From positions 29,579-93,578 of the forward strand of contig JAIQEZ010000003.1 in the NCBI GenBank assembly GCA_020073545.1: a stretch of 64,000 bases of DNA, written 5' to 3'. The stretch is from Terriglobia bacterium. Its GTDB lineage: Bacteria; Acidobacteriota; Terriglobia; UBA7540. Below are positions 50,123 to 59,735 of the stretch, in pieces; position 1 is the stretch's first letter; every line of letters starts with the position of its first letter. The notes beneath the pieces were generated by a model that was not told the origin of the DNA, searched no databases, and saw only the letters and a program-made list of their open reading frames with translations. Made by a program: the position numbers and the translations under genes.

Positions 50123-50241
50123 CGCGCTCGCCCCAGCCGACTTTTACCAGAGCTTTACAATTTTCTCCCTTCCACCACACACCCTCTTTACTGGCCGGTG
50201 TTGAACTTGGTTTGCGGCGAGAGGCTCGCGCCGCCGCGCTC
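50123..50241. promoter_or_regulatory. Duplicated leader, copy 2, with CpxR-like box (50143-50158)
   Basis: TTTACCAGAGCTTTAC on + strand; about 95% identical to 46755-46873. Confidence 0.8.
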
Positions 50242-50336
50242 TGAACCGAACGCGGGTGTTGCGGCAAACCGAACGGACCAGCACAACAACCCCGAGCCGC
50301 TCCCGCGTGACGAGGTGCACATTGAGACACAACGGA

Positions 50337-53309
50337 ATGGCCATTTTCGGGGACTTAAGAAGCTCTATGTTGCGGAGACATTGGCGAGGCGCCTTCCTGG
50401 GGATAATCGGCCTACTCCTGATGAGTACTCAAATTTTTGGACAGTCGGGTACAGGAAGCGTACGGGGTCAGGTAGCCGACCCATCGGGAGCGGTAGTCCC
50501 GGGAATCACGGTGACGGTGGTCGGTGCGAATGGCGCCCCGCAGCAGGCCCAAACCAACGAAGAGGGGCGCTACGATTTCCCGAAGCTGGCTCCCGCGACT
50601 TACAGCCTCCGGATCCAATTGAAAGGCTTTGCGGATTTTGAGAGGGCGGGCGTTGTCGTCGCGGCCGGTCAGGTCCAGATTGTCGATGCGCAACTCGTCG
50701 TAGCGCTGGAAAAGCAGCAAGTCACAGTCGCGGACAGCATCACGAGTCTTAGCCTCAGTTCTGAGAACAATGCGAGCGCCCTCGTGTTGAAGGGAAAAGA
50801 CCTGGAGGCGCTGTCGGATGACCCGGACGAGTTGCAGTCCCAACTCCAGGCCCTGGCAGGTCCCGCGGCTGGGCCGAACGGCGGCGAGATTTATGTTGAC
50901 GGGTTCACCGGCGGTCAGCTTCCGCCGAAATCCGCCATCCGCGAGATTCGCGTGAACCAGAATCCGTTCTCGGCTCAGTACGACAAGCTCGGATACGGGC
51001 GCATTGAGATTCTTACCCGACCGGGTCAGGGCCAGTGGCATGGGCAGGGATTCGGCATCTTCAACTCCTCCGCGCTCAACTCGCGAAACCCCTTTGTGAG
51101 CCAGGAGCCGAGCTACCATCACGAGCTCTTTGACGGAAGCATCGGCGGGCCGCTCAGCCGCAAGGCTTCTTTCTTCTTCGATGGCGGGCACCGGAAGATG
51201 GACACCAATTCCATTGTCAGTGCCTTGGTCCTCAACTCGGATCTTCAGCAGGCGGCGTTCAGCCAAGCCGTGCCCAGCCCCCGCACGAACACGAATCTTA
51301 CTTCTCGTGTGGACCACCAGTTATCCTCGAACAACACGCTGACCGCCCGCTATCAGTTCTGGCACGACAATGCCCAGAACAGTGGAATCGGCCAGTTTTC
51401 ACTGGCCTCGCAGGGTTATGACACCCACCAGACCGAGCACACTCTTCAGATCAGCGACTCGCAAGTTTTCAGCGCGCGGGTCGTCAACGATTTGCGACTG
51501 GAATTTGCACAGCGGAGTAACAGCCAGGCTCCCGTGATCTGGGACCCCACTCTGCAGGTTCTGGGGGCGTTCACAGGAGGAGGTAATCCCCAAGGCAAGG
51601 TCCTGGACGACCAGGATCACTACGAGGTGCATGACCTCACATCCATGTCGTTAGGCAAGCACTATCTGACCTTCGGCGGGAGGTTGCGAGAGGTGAGAGT
51701 GTGGGACAGTTCCAGCGGGAATTATAACGGATCCTTTACATTCCCGTCTATGGATGCCTTCCAAGCCGCAGAGGTACAACTCCTGGCCTGTCAGGCGGCA
51801 GGCGAGACCAACTGCCAAGTGAGCGGGGCGAGCCAGTTTACCATCACGAGTGGAAATCCCGCCGCGAACGTCAATTGGATAGATTTGGGGCTGTACGCCG
51901 AGGATCAATGGCGCCTTCGTCCCAACATGTCGCTCAACCTGGGACTCCGCTACGAGACGCAAAACTCCATTCACGATCACGCGGATTTTGCTCCCCGCCT
52001 GGGATTCGCTTGGGGGCTGGGCCGTGGCGGCAGCGCCAAGACCGTCCTGCGCGCTGGTTCTGGTGTCTTCTACGACCGGTTCGACGTGAGTCCGGTGCTG
52101 CAAGCCGAGCGGTTGAACGGCGTCAACCAGACGCAACATGTAGTTACAGACCCTGACTTTTTCCCACTGGTTCCATCCCTCAGCCAGTTACAGCAGATAG
52201 CCGTGAGTCAGTCGGTAAGCACTGCTTACCAGATCGATCCCAAGCTGCGCGCTCCTTACACAATCCAAACCGCGGTGGGCGTGGAGCGGCAACTCTCCAA
52301 GAACGCCACGGTCTCCGTCACCTACGTCGATTCACACGGCGTTCACCAGCTCATGACGAGGAATATCAACGCGCCGCTTCCGGGAACCTACGTTTCCTGC
52401 TCCAGCGGGGATTCCTCCTGCACGCCATCGGCCGGTGTGCGGCCCTGCGGAGACGTCGGCAATATCTATCAGTACGAGTCCGACGGCCTCTTTAATCAGA
52501 ACCAGGTGATTACGAATTTCAGTCTCCGCAAGGGCACCAAACTCTCCCTCTTCGGGTTCTATTCCCTCAGCTTTGCCGATAGCAACACGGCCGGGGTTGG
52601 CACTTTCCCGTCCGACCCCTATGACATCGCGCTGGATTACGGACGCGCCGCATTCGACGTGCGGCATCGCCTTTTCTTAGGGGGTTCCTTTTCGCTGCCC
52701 AAGGGATTCCGCTTGAGCCAGTTTATGATGACGAGTTCCGGGGCTCCGTTCAACATCACCGTCGGCCAGGACCTGAACGGCGATTCCATCTTCAACGATC
52801 GTCCCGCCTTCGCTCCTGCCGGGGCAACAGGAGCGAACATCTTCGTGACAAAGTGGGGCACTTTTGACACGAACCCGAAAGCAGGTGAGAAAATCATTCC
52901 GATCAACTACGGAACAGGCCCTGGCCAGTTCGAAATGAACCTACGCCTGAGTAAGACGTTTACATTTGGGAGGAAGGCGGAGAGCACAACCGCCGGAAGT
53001 GGTATGCAAGGACCTCCTCCTGGCGGAGGGCGTGGTGGACCTCCGCCGGGTGGCGGCGGGCTTGGCCCACGAGGGCTGAGTGGCGGTGGGGGCGGCCCAG
53101 GCGGTCCTTTCGGGTCGTTGTCTTCGAATACTCGCTACAGCCTGACGTTCAGCGTGGGGGCACGCAACGTCTTCAATGTGGTGAATCTTGGGACGCCCAT
53201 CGGCCAACTCAGTTCGTCCCTGTTCGGCACGTCCAATTCGCTCGGGGGAGGCTTCGGTGCTCCCGGCGGGAACCGTCATATCGACTTCCAGGTGGCGTTT
53301 AGTTTTTAG
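50337..53309 (+). CDS. TonB-dependent receptor with N-terminal carboxypeptidase-regulatory-like domain
   Basis: GTGSVRGQVADPSGAVVPGITVTVVGANGAPQQAQTNEEGRYDFPKLAPATYSLRI; IREIRVNQNPFSAQYDKLGYGRIEI; barrel ending HIDFQVAFSF; start 50337 or 50367. Confidence 0.9.
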   Translation: MAIFGDLRSSMLRRHWRGAFLGIIGLLLMSTQIFGQSGTGSVRGQVADPSGAVVPGITVTVVGANGAPQQAQTNEEGRYDFPKLAPATYSLRIQLKGFADFERAGVVVAAGQVQIVDAQLVVALEKQQVTVADSITSLSLSSENNASALVLKGKDLEALSDDPDELQSQLQALAGPAAGPNGGEIYVDGFTGGQLPPKSAIREIRVNQNPFSAQYDKLGYGRIEILTRPGQGQWHGQGFGIFNSSALNSRNPFVSQEPSYHHELFDGSIGGPLSRKASFFFDGGHRKMDTNSIVSALVLNSDLQQAAFSQAVPSPRTNTNLTSRVDHQLSSNNTLTARYQFWHDNAQNSGIGQFSLASQGYDTHQTEHTLQISDSQVFSARVVNDLRLEFAQRSNSQAPVIWDPTLQVLGAFTGGGNPQGKVLDDQDHYEVHDLTSMSLGKHYLTFGGRLREVRVWDSSSGNYNGSFTFPSMDAFQAAEVQLLACQAAGETNCQVSGASQFTITSGNPAANVNWIDLGLYAEDQWRLRPNMSLNLGLRYETQNSIHDHADFAPRLGFAWGLGRGGSAKTVLRAGSGVFYDRFDVSPVLQAERLNGVNQTQHVVTDPDFFPLVPSLSQLQQIAVSQSVSTAYQIDPKLRAPYTIQTAVGVERQLSKNATVSVTYVDSHGVHQLMTRNINAPLPGTYVSCSSGDSSCTPSAGVRPCGDVGNIYQYESDGLFNQNQVITNFSLRKGTKLSLFGFYSLSFADSNTAGVGTFPSDPYDIALDYGRAAFDVRHRLFLGGSFSLPKGFRLSQFMMTSSGAPFNITVGQDLNGDSIFNDRPAFAPAGATGANIFVTKWGTFDTNPKAGEKIIPINYGTGPGQFEMNLRLSKTFTFGRKAESTTAGSGMQGPPPGGGRGGPPPGGGGLGPRGLSGGGGGPGGPFGSLSSNTRYSLTFSVGARNVFNVVNLGTPIGQLSSSLFGTSNSLGGGFGAPGGNRHIDFQVAFSF

Positions 53310-53485
53310 CAATATGCTGGAAAACGTCCCAGGGCGGTCATCCGGAGTCCTTCGTGGGGAGTACTTATTGTAAGCTCTGCAGTGGAGGGTCCCGCCCTGT
53401 TGGTTTCTGGGTCATTCTGAGAATCCGACAGTCCCCCAGCTACTCTGTCGCGGCAGGGTTATCTCAATCTATCGACGCGTAGGCT

Positions 53486-53561
53486 TGGTGGACCTGGAGG
53501 GGTTCGAACCCTCGACCTCATGACTGCCAGTCATGCGCGCTCCCAACTGCGCCACAGGCCC
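53486..53561 (-). tRNA. tRNA-Ala (GGC)
   Basis: Minus strand GGGCCTGTGGCGCAGTTGGGAGCGCGCATGACTGGCAGTCATGAGGTCGAGGGTTCGAACCCCTCCAGGTCCACCA. Confidence 0.95.
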
Positions 53562-53951
53562 ACATAGAAGAAGCCAGCTAATCTGTTTGTAACATGTGGC
53601 CCAGCGACTGTCAATGAAGTGATACAGAGTGCGCGGGCTGACTGCCGCGCGATCGCCGGAGTTCACCGTCGTGCGCTGCTGCCTCTTGTCGACGGGAATA
53701 CAGAAGATCACCGCATCCTGCCGGAGACCTACTCTCCCAGCCTGCCCGCTCTGGGTAACGACTAGGCCTTCCCAGTCATGACAAAATGCCCGTCAAAGAT
53801 GGTGTACAACCCGCCCGCAGGAGGTGCATTATTTCCCGGGCCCAGGCTTTTTGGAACAAACCTTTATTTTTCGGTGTCAATCTAAATGGAAAGAGGGGTA
53901 AGCAAGCGCGGTATTGCAGTTCGACGACGGAACTGTTATCTTGAGGGCGTC

Positions 53952-54587
53952 ATGGGCACCGCGCGATCTGCTGAGATAACGTTCGAGCGTACGCTGCCAC
54001 CAGTCAGCGAAGAAGCGGTCTTTGTCGGCGAGTTGCGGGCGGGCTCTCAAGAGGCATTTGCTTACCTGTTGGCGGTTTATCAGAACCCGGTTTTCAACCT
54101 GGTCTCGCACATCATTGAGAACGAAGCTGACGCGTCCGACGTTCTCCAGGATGTGTTCGTGAAGGTTTTCAAGGGGATTAGGAGCTTTAACGGCGAGAGC
54201 AGTCTGAAAACCTGGATCTACCGCATTGCCGTTCACGAGGCGTCGAATCATCGCCGGAGCTGGATTCGCCGCCACTGGCGCGAGCCGTTTTCTGTGGACG
54301 ACACTGATGCTCGCTCGGCCACAGCGTCGGAAGCTATTTCGGGTGACCGCAACCCCCATGAGGTTCTCGAGCAGGCCGAGCGAGAGGAAGTGGTCAAGCG
54401 GGCTCTGGCCAGCTTGGCACGGCCGTATCGCACGGTTGTAGTGTTACGCGAAATCGAGGGACTGCCTTACGAGGAAATCGCGCAGGTGCTGGGTTTGGCT
54501 CAGGGAACTGTGAAATCCCGTCTCTTACGAGGACGGGAACTGCTGCGCCGAAAGCTGGCGAGCTATGTGGGCAAGCAACATGTTTGA
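53952..54587 (+). CDS. ECF sigma-70 factor, RpoE-like
   Basis: NEADASDVLQDVFVKVFKGIRSFNGESSLKTWIYRIAVHEASNHRR; LPYEEIAQVLGLAQGTVKSRLLRGRELLRRKL. Confidence 0.93.
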   Translation: MGTARSAEITFERTLPPVSEEAVFVGELRAGSQEAFAYLLAVYQNPVFNLVSHIIENEADASDVLQDVFVKVFKGIRSFNGESSLKTWIYRIAVHEASNHRRSWIRRHWREPFSVDDTDARSATASEAISGDRNPHEVLEQAEREEVVKRALASLARPYRTVVVLREIEGLPYEEIAQVLGLAQGTVKSRLLRGRELLRRKLASYVGKQHV

Positions 54588-55230
54588 GAGCTGCGTCGAA
54601 ATTCGGAGCCATTTCTCGGACTACCTCGATGACCGTTGCACGCGGGAGGTGCTGAGAGCCATCCGCTTTCACCTGGCCTACTGCGAAGCCTGCGGGCAAG
54701 AACTCGAGCAATGGCAGTCGTTGCAGGCCGACCTGCGGGCTCTTGCGCGCCGGCGAGTTCCGCCCGACCTTGCCCTCCGCTTGCGGGTTCGGATGTCCCA
54801 ACACCTCCACCGAAACCCCTTCACCCGGCTCTGGGTGCGGCTGGAGAACATCTTCAAACCGTTGTTGATTCCCGCCACCGGTGGCGTGCTGACCGCGATG
54901 ATTTGTTTCTGCCTGTTTATGGGGGCGCGAGTGGCTCCGGTCACGAACATCCCGGACGTCCCGTTGCAGATTGTCACGCCGCCTCGCGTCCGCGAGCTCG
55001 CCCCCATGGATTTCAACACCGGCGACAACCCCCTGGTGCTGGTCACCCAGATTGACGCCGGGGGCCGCGTGAAGGGATATCGGGTTCTGTCAGGTCAGAA
55101 TTCACCCGAGCTCATGCAGCACCTGGACCGGTTGATCTACTTCAGCGTCTTCCAGCCTGCCACGACATTCGGAAAGCCCACGGATGGGGAGGTGGTTCTG
55201 TCCCTGCGGCGAATCACAGTCCGAGGGTAA
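54577..55230 (+). CDS. Zinc-finger (zf-HC2-type) anti-sigma factor with TM helix and TonB-C-like C-terminus
   Basis: HLAYCEACGQELEQW; TM TGGVLTAMICFCLFMGA; C-terminus NPLVLVTQIDAGGRVKGYRVLSGQNSPELMQHLDRLIYFSVFQPATTFGKPTDGEVVLSLRRI; overlaps the sigma gene stop. Confidence 0.85.
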   Translation, partial: NMFESCVEIRSHFSDYLDDRCTREVLRAIRFHLAYCEACGQELEQWQSLQADLRALARRRVPPDLALRLRVRMSQHLHRNPFTRLWVRLENIFKPLLIPATGGVLTAMICFCLFMGARVAPVTNIPDVPLQIVTPPRVRELAPMDFNTGDNPLVLVTQIDAGGRVKGYRVLSGQNSPELMQHLDRLIYFSVFQPATTFGKPTDGEVVLSLRRITVRG

Positions 55231-55235
55231 TCCGT

Positions 55236-56840
55236 TTGCTCTTGACTTCAATCCTGTCCTTGCATCTCCGGCCTCACACGGAACGCAGTCCTGTCTGTCC
55301 GGCCTCGCCCTGCCGGCGCGTGACTCGCTGGGTGTCTTCCGGTGGGGGGTTTCTCGGCGCTTGGTTTCTGATTCTGCTGGCTGCACCCCCCCCGGCTTGG
55401 TCCCAGACGCCGGGCAACGTCCTGCTGGAACCCAGCGAACAGCTTTTCTGTGTGCTGGCCGCGTTGAACGCCGCGGGGTACGACGCGGGTCTGGGGGCAA
55501 ACCCGGGAGACAACACGCGGCAGATGGTGCGCGCGTTTCTAGAGACGCGAAAGGCTGCTGTTGTCCCTGAACTCCAGAAGTTTTACAGTCAGCATCGTGT
55601 GCAAGGCGACCCGGGGGCGGACCTGGGGCAATACATTTCTCTCGCCATGCTGCTGGGCTCGCCGCCGGATTTCAAGTTCACCGTCCCCCCGGGCGAGCTG
55701 CCTCCGGATGCGCGCGACTTGATGGGGTTTGTTCCGCTCCTCAAGACTTTTTACAGTCAAGGCACGCTGCTCGTCCTCTGGGCGCAAGTCCAGCCGCGTT
55801 ACGACGTTGCCGTGGCACGTTACACGGAGGCGGTGCGCAACAGCTTCGTGCTGACTGACGCCTATTTTCGATTCCCGGCCGGGGGCTACCTGGGTCGGAC
55901 GTACACGATCTACATCGACTTGCTGGGTGTGCCTGAGCAGGTCCAGGCGCGGATCTACGGTCTGAACTACTACCTGGTGGTGACGCCTTCCAAAGAGCCG
56001 AAGATCGACGAGATCCGTCATCAGTACTTGCACTTTCTCCTCGATCCGTTGGCCGCCAAGTATGCGACGGAGATCAACCAGAAGGGTTCCCTTCGCGCCA
56101 TTGCTATCGAGGCCCCCTTGCTGTCGCCGGACTTCAAGGGGGACTTTCCACTGCTGGTCACGGAGTGCCTGATTCGCGCCGCGGAGCTGCGCATGGACAA
56201 GAAGCCCCAGGCGGAGGCGGAGAAGAGTCTGACGGAGATGACTGCGGGCGGCCTGATCCTGGTTCGATACTTCTATGGCGCCCTGGGAGACTTCGCACGG
56301 CAGGAATCTTCCATGACGCTCTACTACAAGCAGATCATCCTGGACATTGACCCGAAGATGGAAGAGAAGCAATTGTTCGGTGTCAAGTTTACTTCCCGTC
56401 CGCCGGCCCCACCCGAGAAGGCCTCGCCGGCTCTTTCGGAAGAAGACCGGCTTCTCGACCAGGGGGACGCCCTTTTTTTTCAGGGGAAATACAACGAAGC
56501 CAAGCCGGTGTATCAGGCAGTGCTGGAGAAGATCGACCCCAAGAACGCGCGAGCCCTGTACGGTCTGGCGGTCGTCTACGCTAACACCCGAAAGCCGGAT
56601 CTGGCCGATGAATACTTCCAAAAGACGCTCAGCACGGCCCGCGATTTGCGCATCGTCACTTGGTCGCATATCTATCTGGGACGGCTCTATGATTTGCGGG
56701 GCAAGCGCGACGACGCCTTGGCGCAATACCGCGCTGCCGCCCTGACCGCCGCTGCTTACCCGCTGGCGCTGCGCGCGGTGCAAAGCGGGATGGCTGGGGC
56801 CTTCGGTTCGAAGGAGGAAGGGAAGAAGGGAACACCCTAG
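55236..56840 (+). CDS. Secreted TPR-containing protein of unknown function
   Basis: Signal-peptide-like N-terminus; TPR-like ALFFQGKYNEAKPVYQAVLEKIDPKNARALYGLAVVYANTRKPDLADEYFQKTL; start uncertain (TTG or later GTG). Confidence 0.75.
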   Translation: MLLTSILSLHLRPHTERSPVCPASPCRRVTRWVSSGGGFLGAWFLILLAAPPPAWSQTPGNVLLEPSEQLFCVLAALNAAGYDAGLGANPGDNTRQMVRAFLETRKAAVVPELQKFYSQHRVQGDPGADLGQYISLAMLLGSPPDFKFTVPPGELPPDARDLMGFVPLLKTFYSQGTLLVLWAQVQPRYDVAVARYTEAVRNSFVLTDAYFRFPAGGYLGRTYTIYIDLLGVPEQVQARIYGLNYYLVVTPSKEPKIDEIRHQYLHFLLDPLAAKYATEINQKGSLRAIAIEAPLLSPDFKGDFPLLVTECLIRAAELRMDKKPQAEAEKSLTEMTAGGLILVRYFYGALGDFARQESSMTLYYKQIILDIDPKMEEKQLFGVKFTSRPPAPPEKASPALSEEDRLLDQGDALFFQGKYNEAKPVYQAVLEKIDPKNARALYGLAVVYANTRKPDLADEYFQKTLSTARDLRIVTWSHIYLGRLYDLRGKRDDALAQYRAAALTAAAYPLALRAVQSGMAGAFGSKEEGKKGTP

Positions 56841-57111
56841 GGCCGTGCCAGCTCGATCTTCCAATCTGTGGCGCTTTCATTTTGCGCGGCCCGAACGATG
56901 TCCCCTGGCAAGAGAGTTAGGTAAGACAAGTTGAAACGGCCCTCGGGCGGCGAACCGTGCGCGGGTCCATTCTGGAGGACTTGCTGGGGGCTTGCAGTTG
57001 CTGCGGCGAGAGCCATGGACCGGCGGCGTTGATTGACAGTAAGAATCCTTTCCTGTACGCTCAACGCTGCGGACGCGAAAGAGCGCTTGGCCGTAATGCT
57101 ATGCTTAGGAG

Positions 57112-58155
57112 ATGAGAAAGAATATGAGAATCCGACATGCACTATTAATTGGCGTGGTCCTGGCCCTCGCGAGCACCGTTCGCGCTCAGGGTCCAAGCGC
57201 TTCTGCACCCATGACGGAGAAGGACGTTGTCAAGGAACTCAAGAGCGCGGGGCCTGACCAGCTTATTAAGGCGGTCAGCCTGCGTGGTGCCGATTTCGAT
57301 ATGACCCCGGAGATCGAGAAGCGGCTGCGCAAGGCCAAGGCGACGGACCAAGTGATCCAGGCGGTTACCAGTGCTGGTCCGAAAGCCCGCGCTGCCGCCA
57401 AAGCCGCGGCGCTGGGAATGACCGGGCCCCCGCTCTCGCCGGCGGAGAGCAAGGATTTCGCCGCGGTTCGGGACGAACTCGACCCGGACAAGGCCGTAGC
57501 CTTGGCTGAGGATTTCGCGAAGAAGTATCCGAACAGCTCCGCCCTCACTTACGCGTACGCGTTTGAGGCGGGAGCCTACCAGCAGAAAGGGGACGTGGAA
57601 AAGGTCGTTGACCTTTGTGAGAAGAGCTTGGGTCTGAATAAAGACAACTTGATGAGTTTGATTTTGGTCAGCGGGATGATCCCTCAACCTCAGTACCTGA
57701 ACCAGCGCGTGGATAAGGAGAAACAGTTGACGGCGGCGGAGAGCTATGCGCAGGATGCCCTCAAGCTACTCGACAAGGTTCCCAAACTACCCAACGAGTC
57801 GGATGCGGACCTTGCCAAGCGCAAAGCCGAATACGCGGCGGGTGTTCACAGCGCGCTGGGGATGGTGCACCTGGACCGCGCCCAACTCGGCCTGACCGGG
57901 GTGGATAAGGATGAGCTGGCCAAGGCAGAACAGGAGTACCAGGTGGCCGTCACCACCACGGAGCACCCCGACAGTCGCGACTACTATCGCCTGGGCGAAA
58001 CTACTGCCATGGAAGGCAAGCTGGATGATGCCATCGCGGCCTTCACCAAGGCCGGCGAGCTCGGCCAGGGCACGATGATCAAGCAAATCGCTGACGAGCA
58101 AATTGAAAACTTGAAGAAGCGGAAGGCGCAATCCACGCCCCCCGCGAAACCTTAG
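57112..58155 (+). CDS. Secreted TPR-like protein of unknown function
   Basis: Signal peptide MRKNMRIRHALLIGVVLALASTVRAQ; ADEEFAKKYP/TPR-like repeats, DYYRLGETTAMEGKLDDAIAAFTKAGEL. Confidence 0.8.
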   Translation: MRKNMRIRHALLIGVVLALASTVRAQGPSASAPMTEKDVVKELKSAGPDQLIKAVSLRGADFDMTPEIEKRLRKAKATDQVIQAVTSAGPKARAAAKAAALGMTGPPLSPAESKDFAAVRDELDPDKAVALAEDFAKKYPNSSALTYAYAFEAGAYQQKGDVEKVVDLCEKSLGLNKDNLMSLILVSGMIPQPQYLNQRVDKEKQLTAAESYAQDALKLLDKVPKLPNESDADLAKRKAEYAAGVHSALGMVHLDRAQLGLTGVDKDELAKAEQEYQVAVTTTEHPDSRDYYRLGETTAMEGKLDDAIAAFTKAGELGQGTMIKQIADEQIENLKKRKAQSTPPAKP

Positions 58156-58267
58156 CGCCCAGCCGAAGACACGAGCCGGATTTCCCGGATGGGCGCCGCC
58201 GTTTTTCGGGCTGCGTGGGGCGGCGCCATTCGTTGTCCTCGAGCGGAAGAGGCGGCGCCCGGACAGC

Positions 58268-58981
58268 ATGGCGGAAAACTCCCGCGACCAATTTCAGGCT
58301 TCCGTCGGCTATCGCTTTCGGAATCCTCATTTCCTGTTGGAAGCTCTCACGCACGCTTCGTTTGCACAAGAGTCGGCTGAGCGGCCCCGCGACAACGAGC
58401 AGTTGGAGTTTCTGGGCGACGCGGTGCTGACCTTTGTGGTCAGCGTGATCCTGGCCGAGGCCTTTCCCGATTGGGAGGAGGGCAAACTGACGCGGGCACG
58501 CTCCCGCCTGGTGGCGGCGCCCCACCTGTACGCTGTAGCCAGCCGCCTGAGCGTGGGCGAGCATTTGCGGCTGGGGCGTGGTGAAGAGAAGACCGGTGGG
58601 CGGAACAAACCGGCGCTGCTCGTCAACGCCCTGGAAGCCGTCGTGGCCGCACTCTACCGCGACGGGGGCATCCAGGCAGCCCGCCAGTTCATTGAGCGCT
58701 TCATTGTGCCCGATGACCTCGAGGCCTGCGCCGATGACCTCTTCTCGATCGACTACAAGTCAGCGCTGCAGGAGCACTTGCAGGCGGGGCGAATGCCGCC
58801 GGCGGAATACCGCGTCGTCGAGGAGTCCGGCCCCGAGCACCAAAAAACCTTTACCGTGGAGGTCGTGACAGGAGACAATCGCCTAGCCCGGGGGCGTGGC
58901 GGCAGCAAGAAGGCCGCGGAGCAGGAAGCGGCCAGGACCATTCTCGAAGAGCTGGGCAGGAAGACCGAAACAGATGGCTGA
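58268..58981 (+). CDS. rnc: Ribonuclease III
   Basis: HASFAQESAERPRDNEQLEFLGDAVL signature and C-terminal dsRBD. Confidence 0.96.
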   Translation: MAENSRDQFQASVGYRFRNPHFLLEALTHASFAQESAERPRDNEQLEFLGDAVLTFVVSVILAEAFPDWEEGKLTRARSRLVAAPHLYAVASRLSVGEHLRLGRGEEKTGGRNKPALLVNALEAVVAALYRDGGIQAARQFIERFIVPDDLEACADDLFSIDYKSALQEHLQAGRMPPAEYRVVEESGPEHQKTFTVEVVTGDNRLARGRGGSKKAAEQEAARTILEELGRKTETDG

Positions 58982-59735
58982 GCCTTACAAGAAATCCTCG
59001 ACGCGCGACACCTTTGAGTCGCTGGTGGTCACCGTGATCCTGGCCGTTTTCGGGACGACCTTCGTGCTGCAGGCGTTCAAGATCCCCACGGGTTCGATGG
59101 AGACCACCCTGCTGATCGGCGACCACCTGCTGGTGAACAAATTCATCTTCGCCCCACAGGGAGGATTCCTGGCCCGACTCCTTCCTTACCGTGAATTGCG
59201 CCGGGGCGACATCGTGGTGTTCAAGTTCCCGCCCTCCGACGATCAGTCGGAACCAGGCGAGCATTACGTGAAACGCGTGATCGGGCTACCCGGTGACCAC
59301 ATTCGAGTCTTTCATCGTCAGGTTTTCGTGAATGGGCAGGCGCTTTACGAACCGTATGTTCACCACACTTTTCTCGATGAGCTTCGCCCCGGTGACGACT
59401 TCCCGCCTCCGGACGCCGAGTACCTGCGCGGCGCCACCACCGCCTGGAGCGCCGAAATGGCCAGCTCCGTTCGTAACGGCGAAATCGTGGTGCCGCCCGG
59501 AAAGTATTTCGTGATGGGGGACAACCGCGAACAGAGCTGGGACAGCCGCTTCTGGGGTTTTGTTCCGCTCAGCGTGGTCAGTGGCCGGCCGCTTCTGATC
59601 TACTGGTCGTTTGAGACTCCGCGTGACGAGTACATGCACAACTCCCTGGGCGACCGCATCTCCCAGCTCGTGGGGTTGATAGTTCACTTTCCGACCAAGA
59701 CCCGCTGGCGGCGTACCTTCATGTTTGTACGCTGA
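58974..59735 (+). CDS. lepB: Signal peptidase I
   Basis: IPTGSMETTLLIGDHLLVNK; HYVKRVIGLPGD; YFVMGDNREQSWDSRFWGFVP. Confidence 0.95.
   Translation: MAEPYKKSSTRDTFESLVVTVILAVFGTTFVLQAFKIPTGSMETTLLIGDHLLVNKFIFAPQGGFLARLLPYRELRRGDIVVFKFPPSDDQSEPGEHYVKRVIGLPGDHIRVFHRQVFVNGQALYEPYVHHTFLDELRPGDDFPPPDAEYLRGATTAWSAEMASSVRNGEIVVPPGKYFVMGDNREQSWDSRFWGFVPLSVVSGRPLLIYWSFETPRDEYMHNSLGDRISQLVGLIVHFPTKTRWRRTFMFVR

Noticed and set aside
55539-56864. 441-aa - strand ORF
   Set aside because: Antisense to the TPR protein; Arg/Gln/Leu-rich shadow without a domain.
56837-57208. 123-aa - strand ORF between the two TPR genes
   Set aside because: Opposite to its neighbours, no recognisable domain, and overlaps the start of the downstream CDS; possibly a decayed fragment but unsupported.
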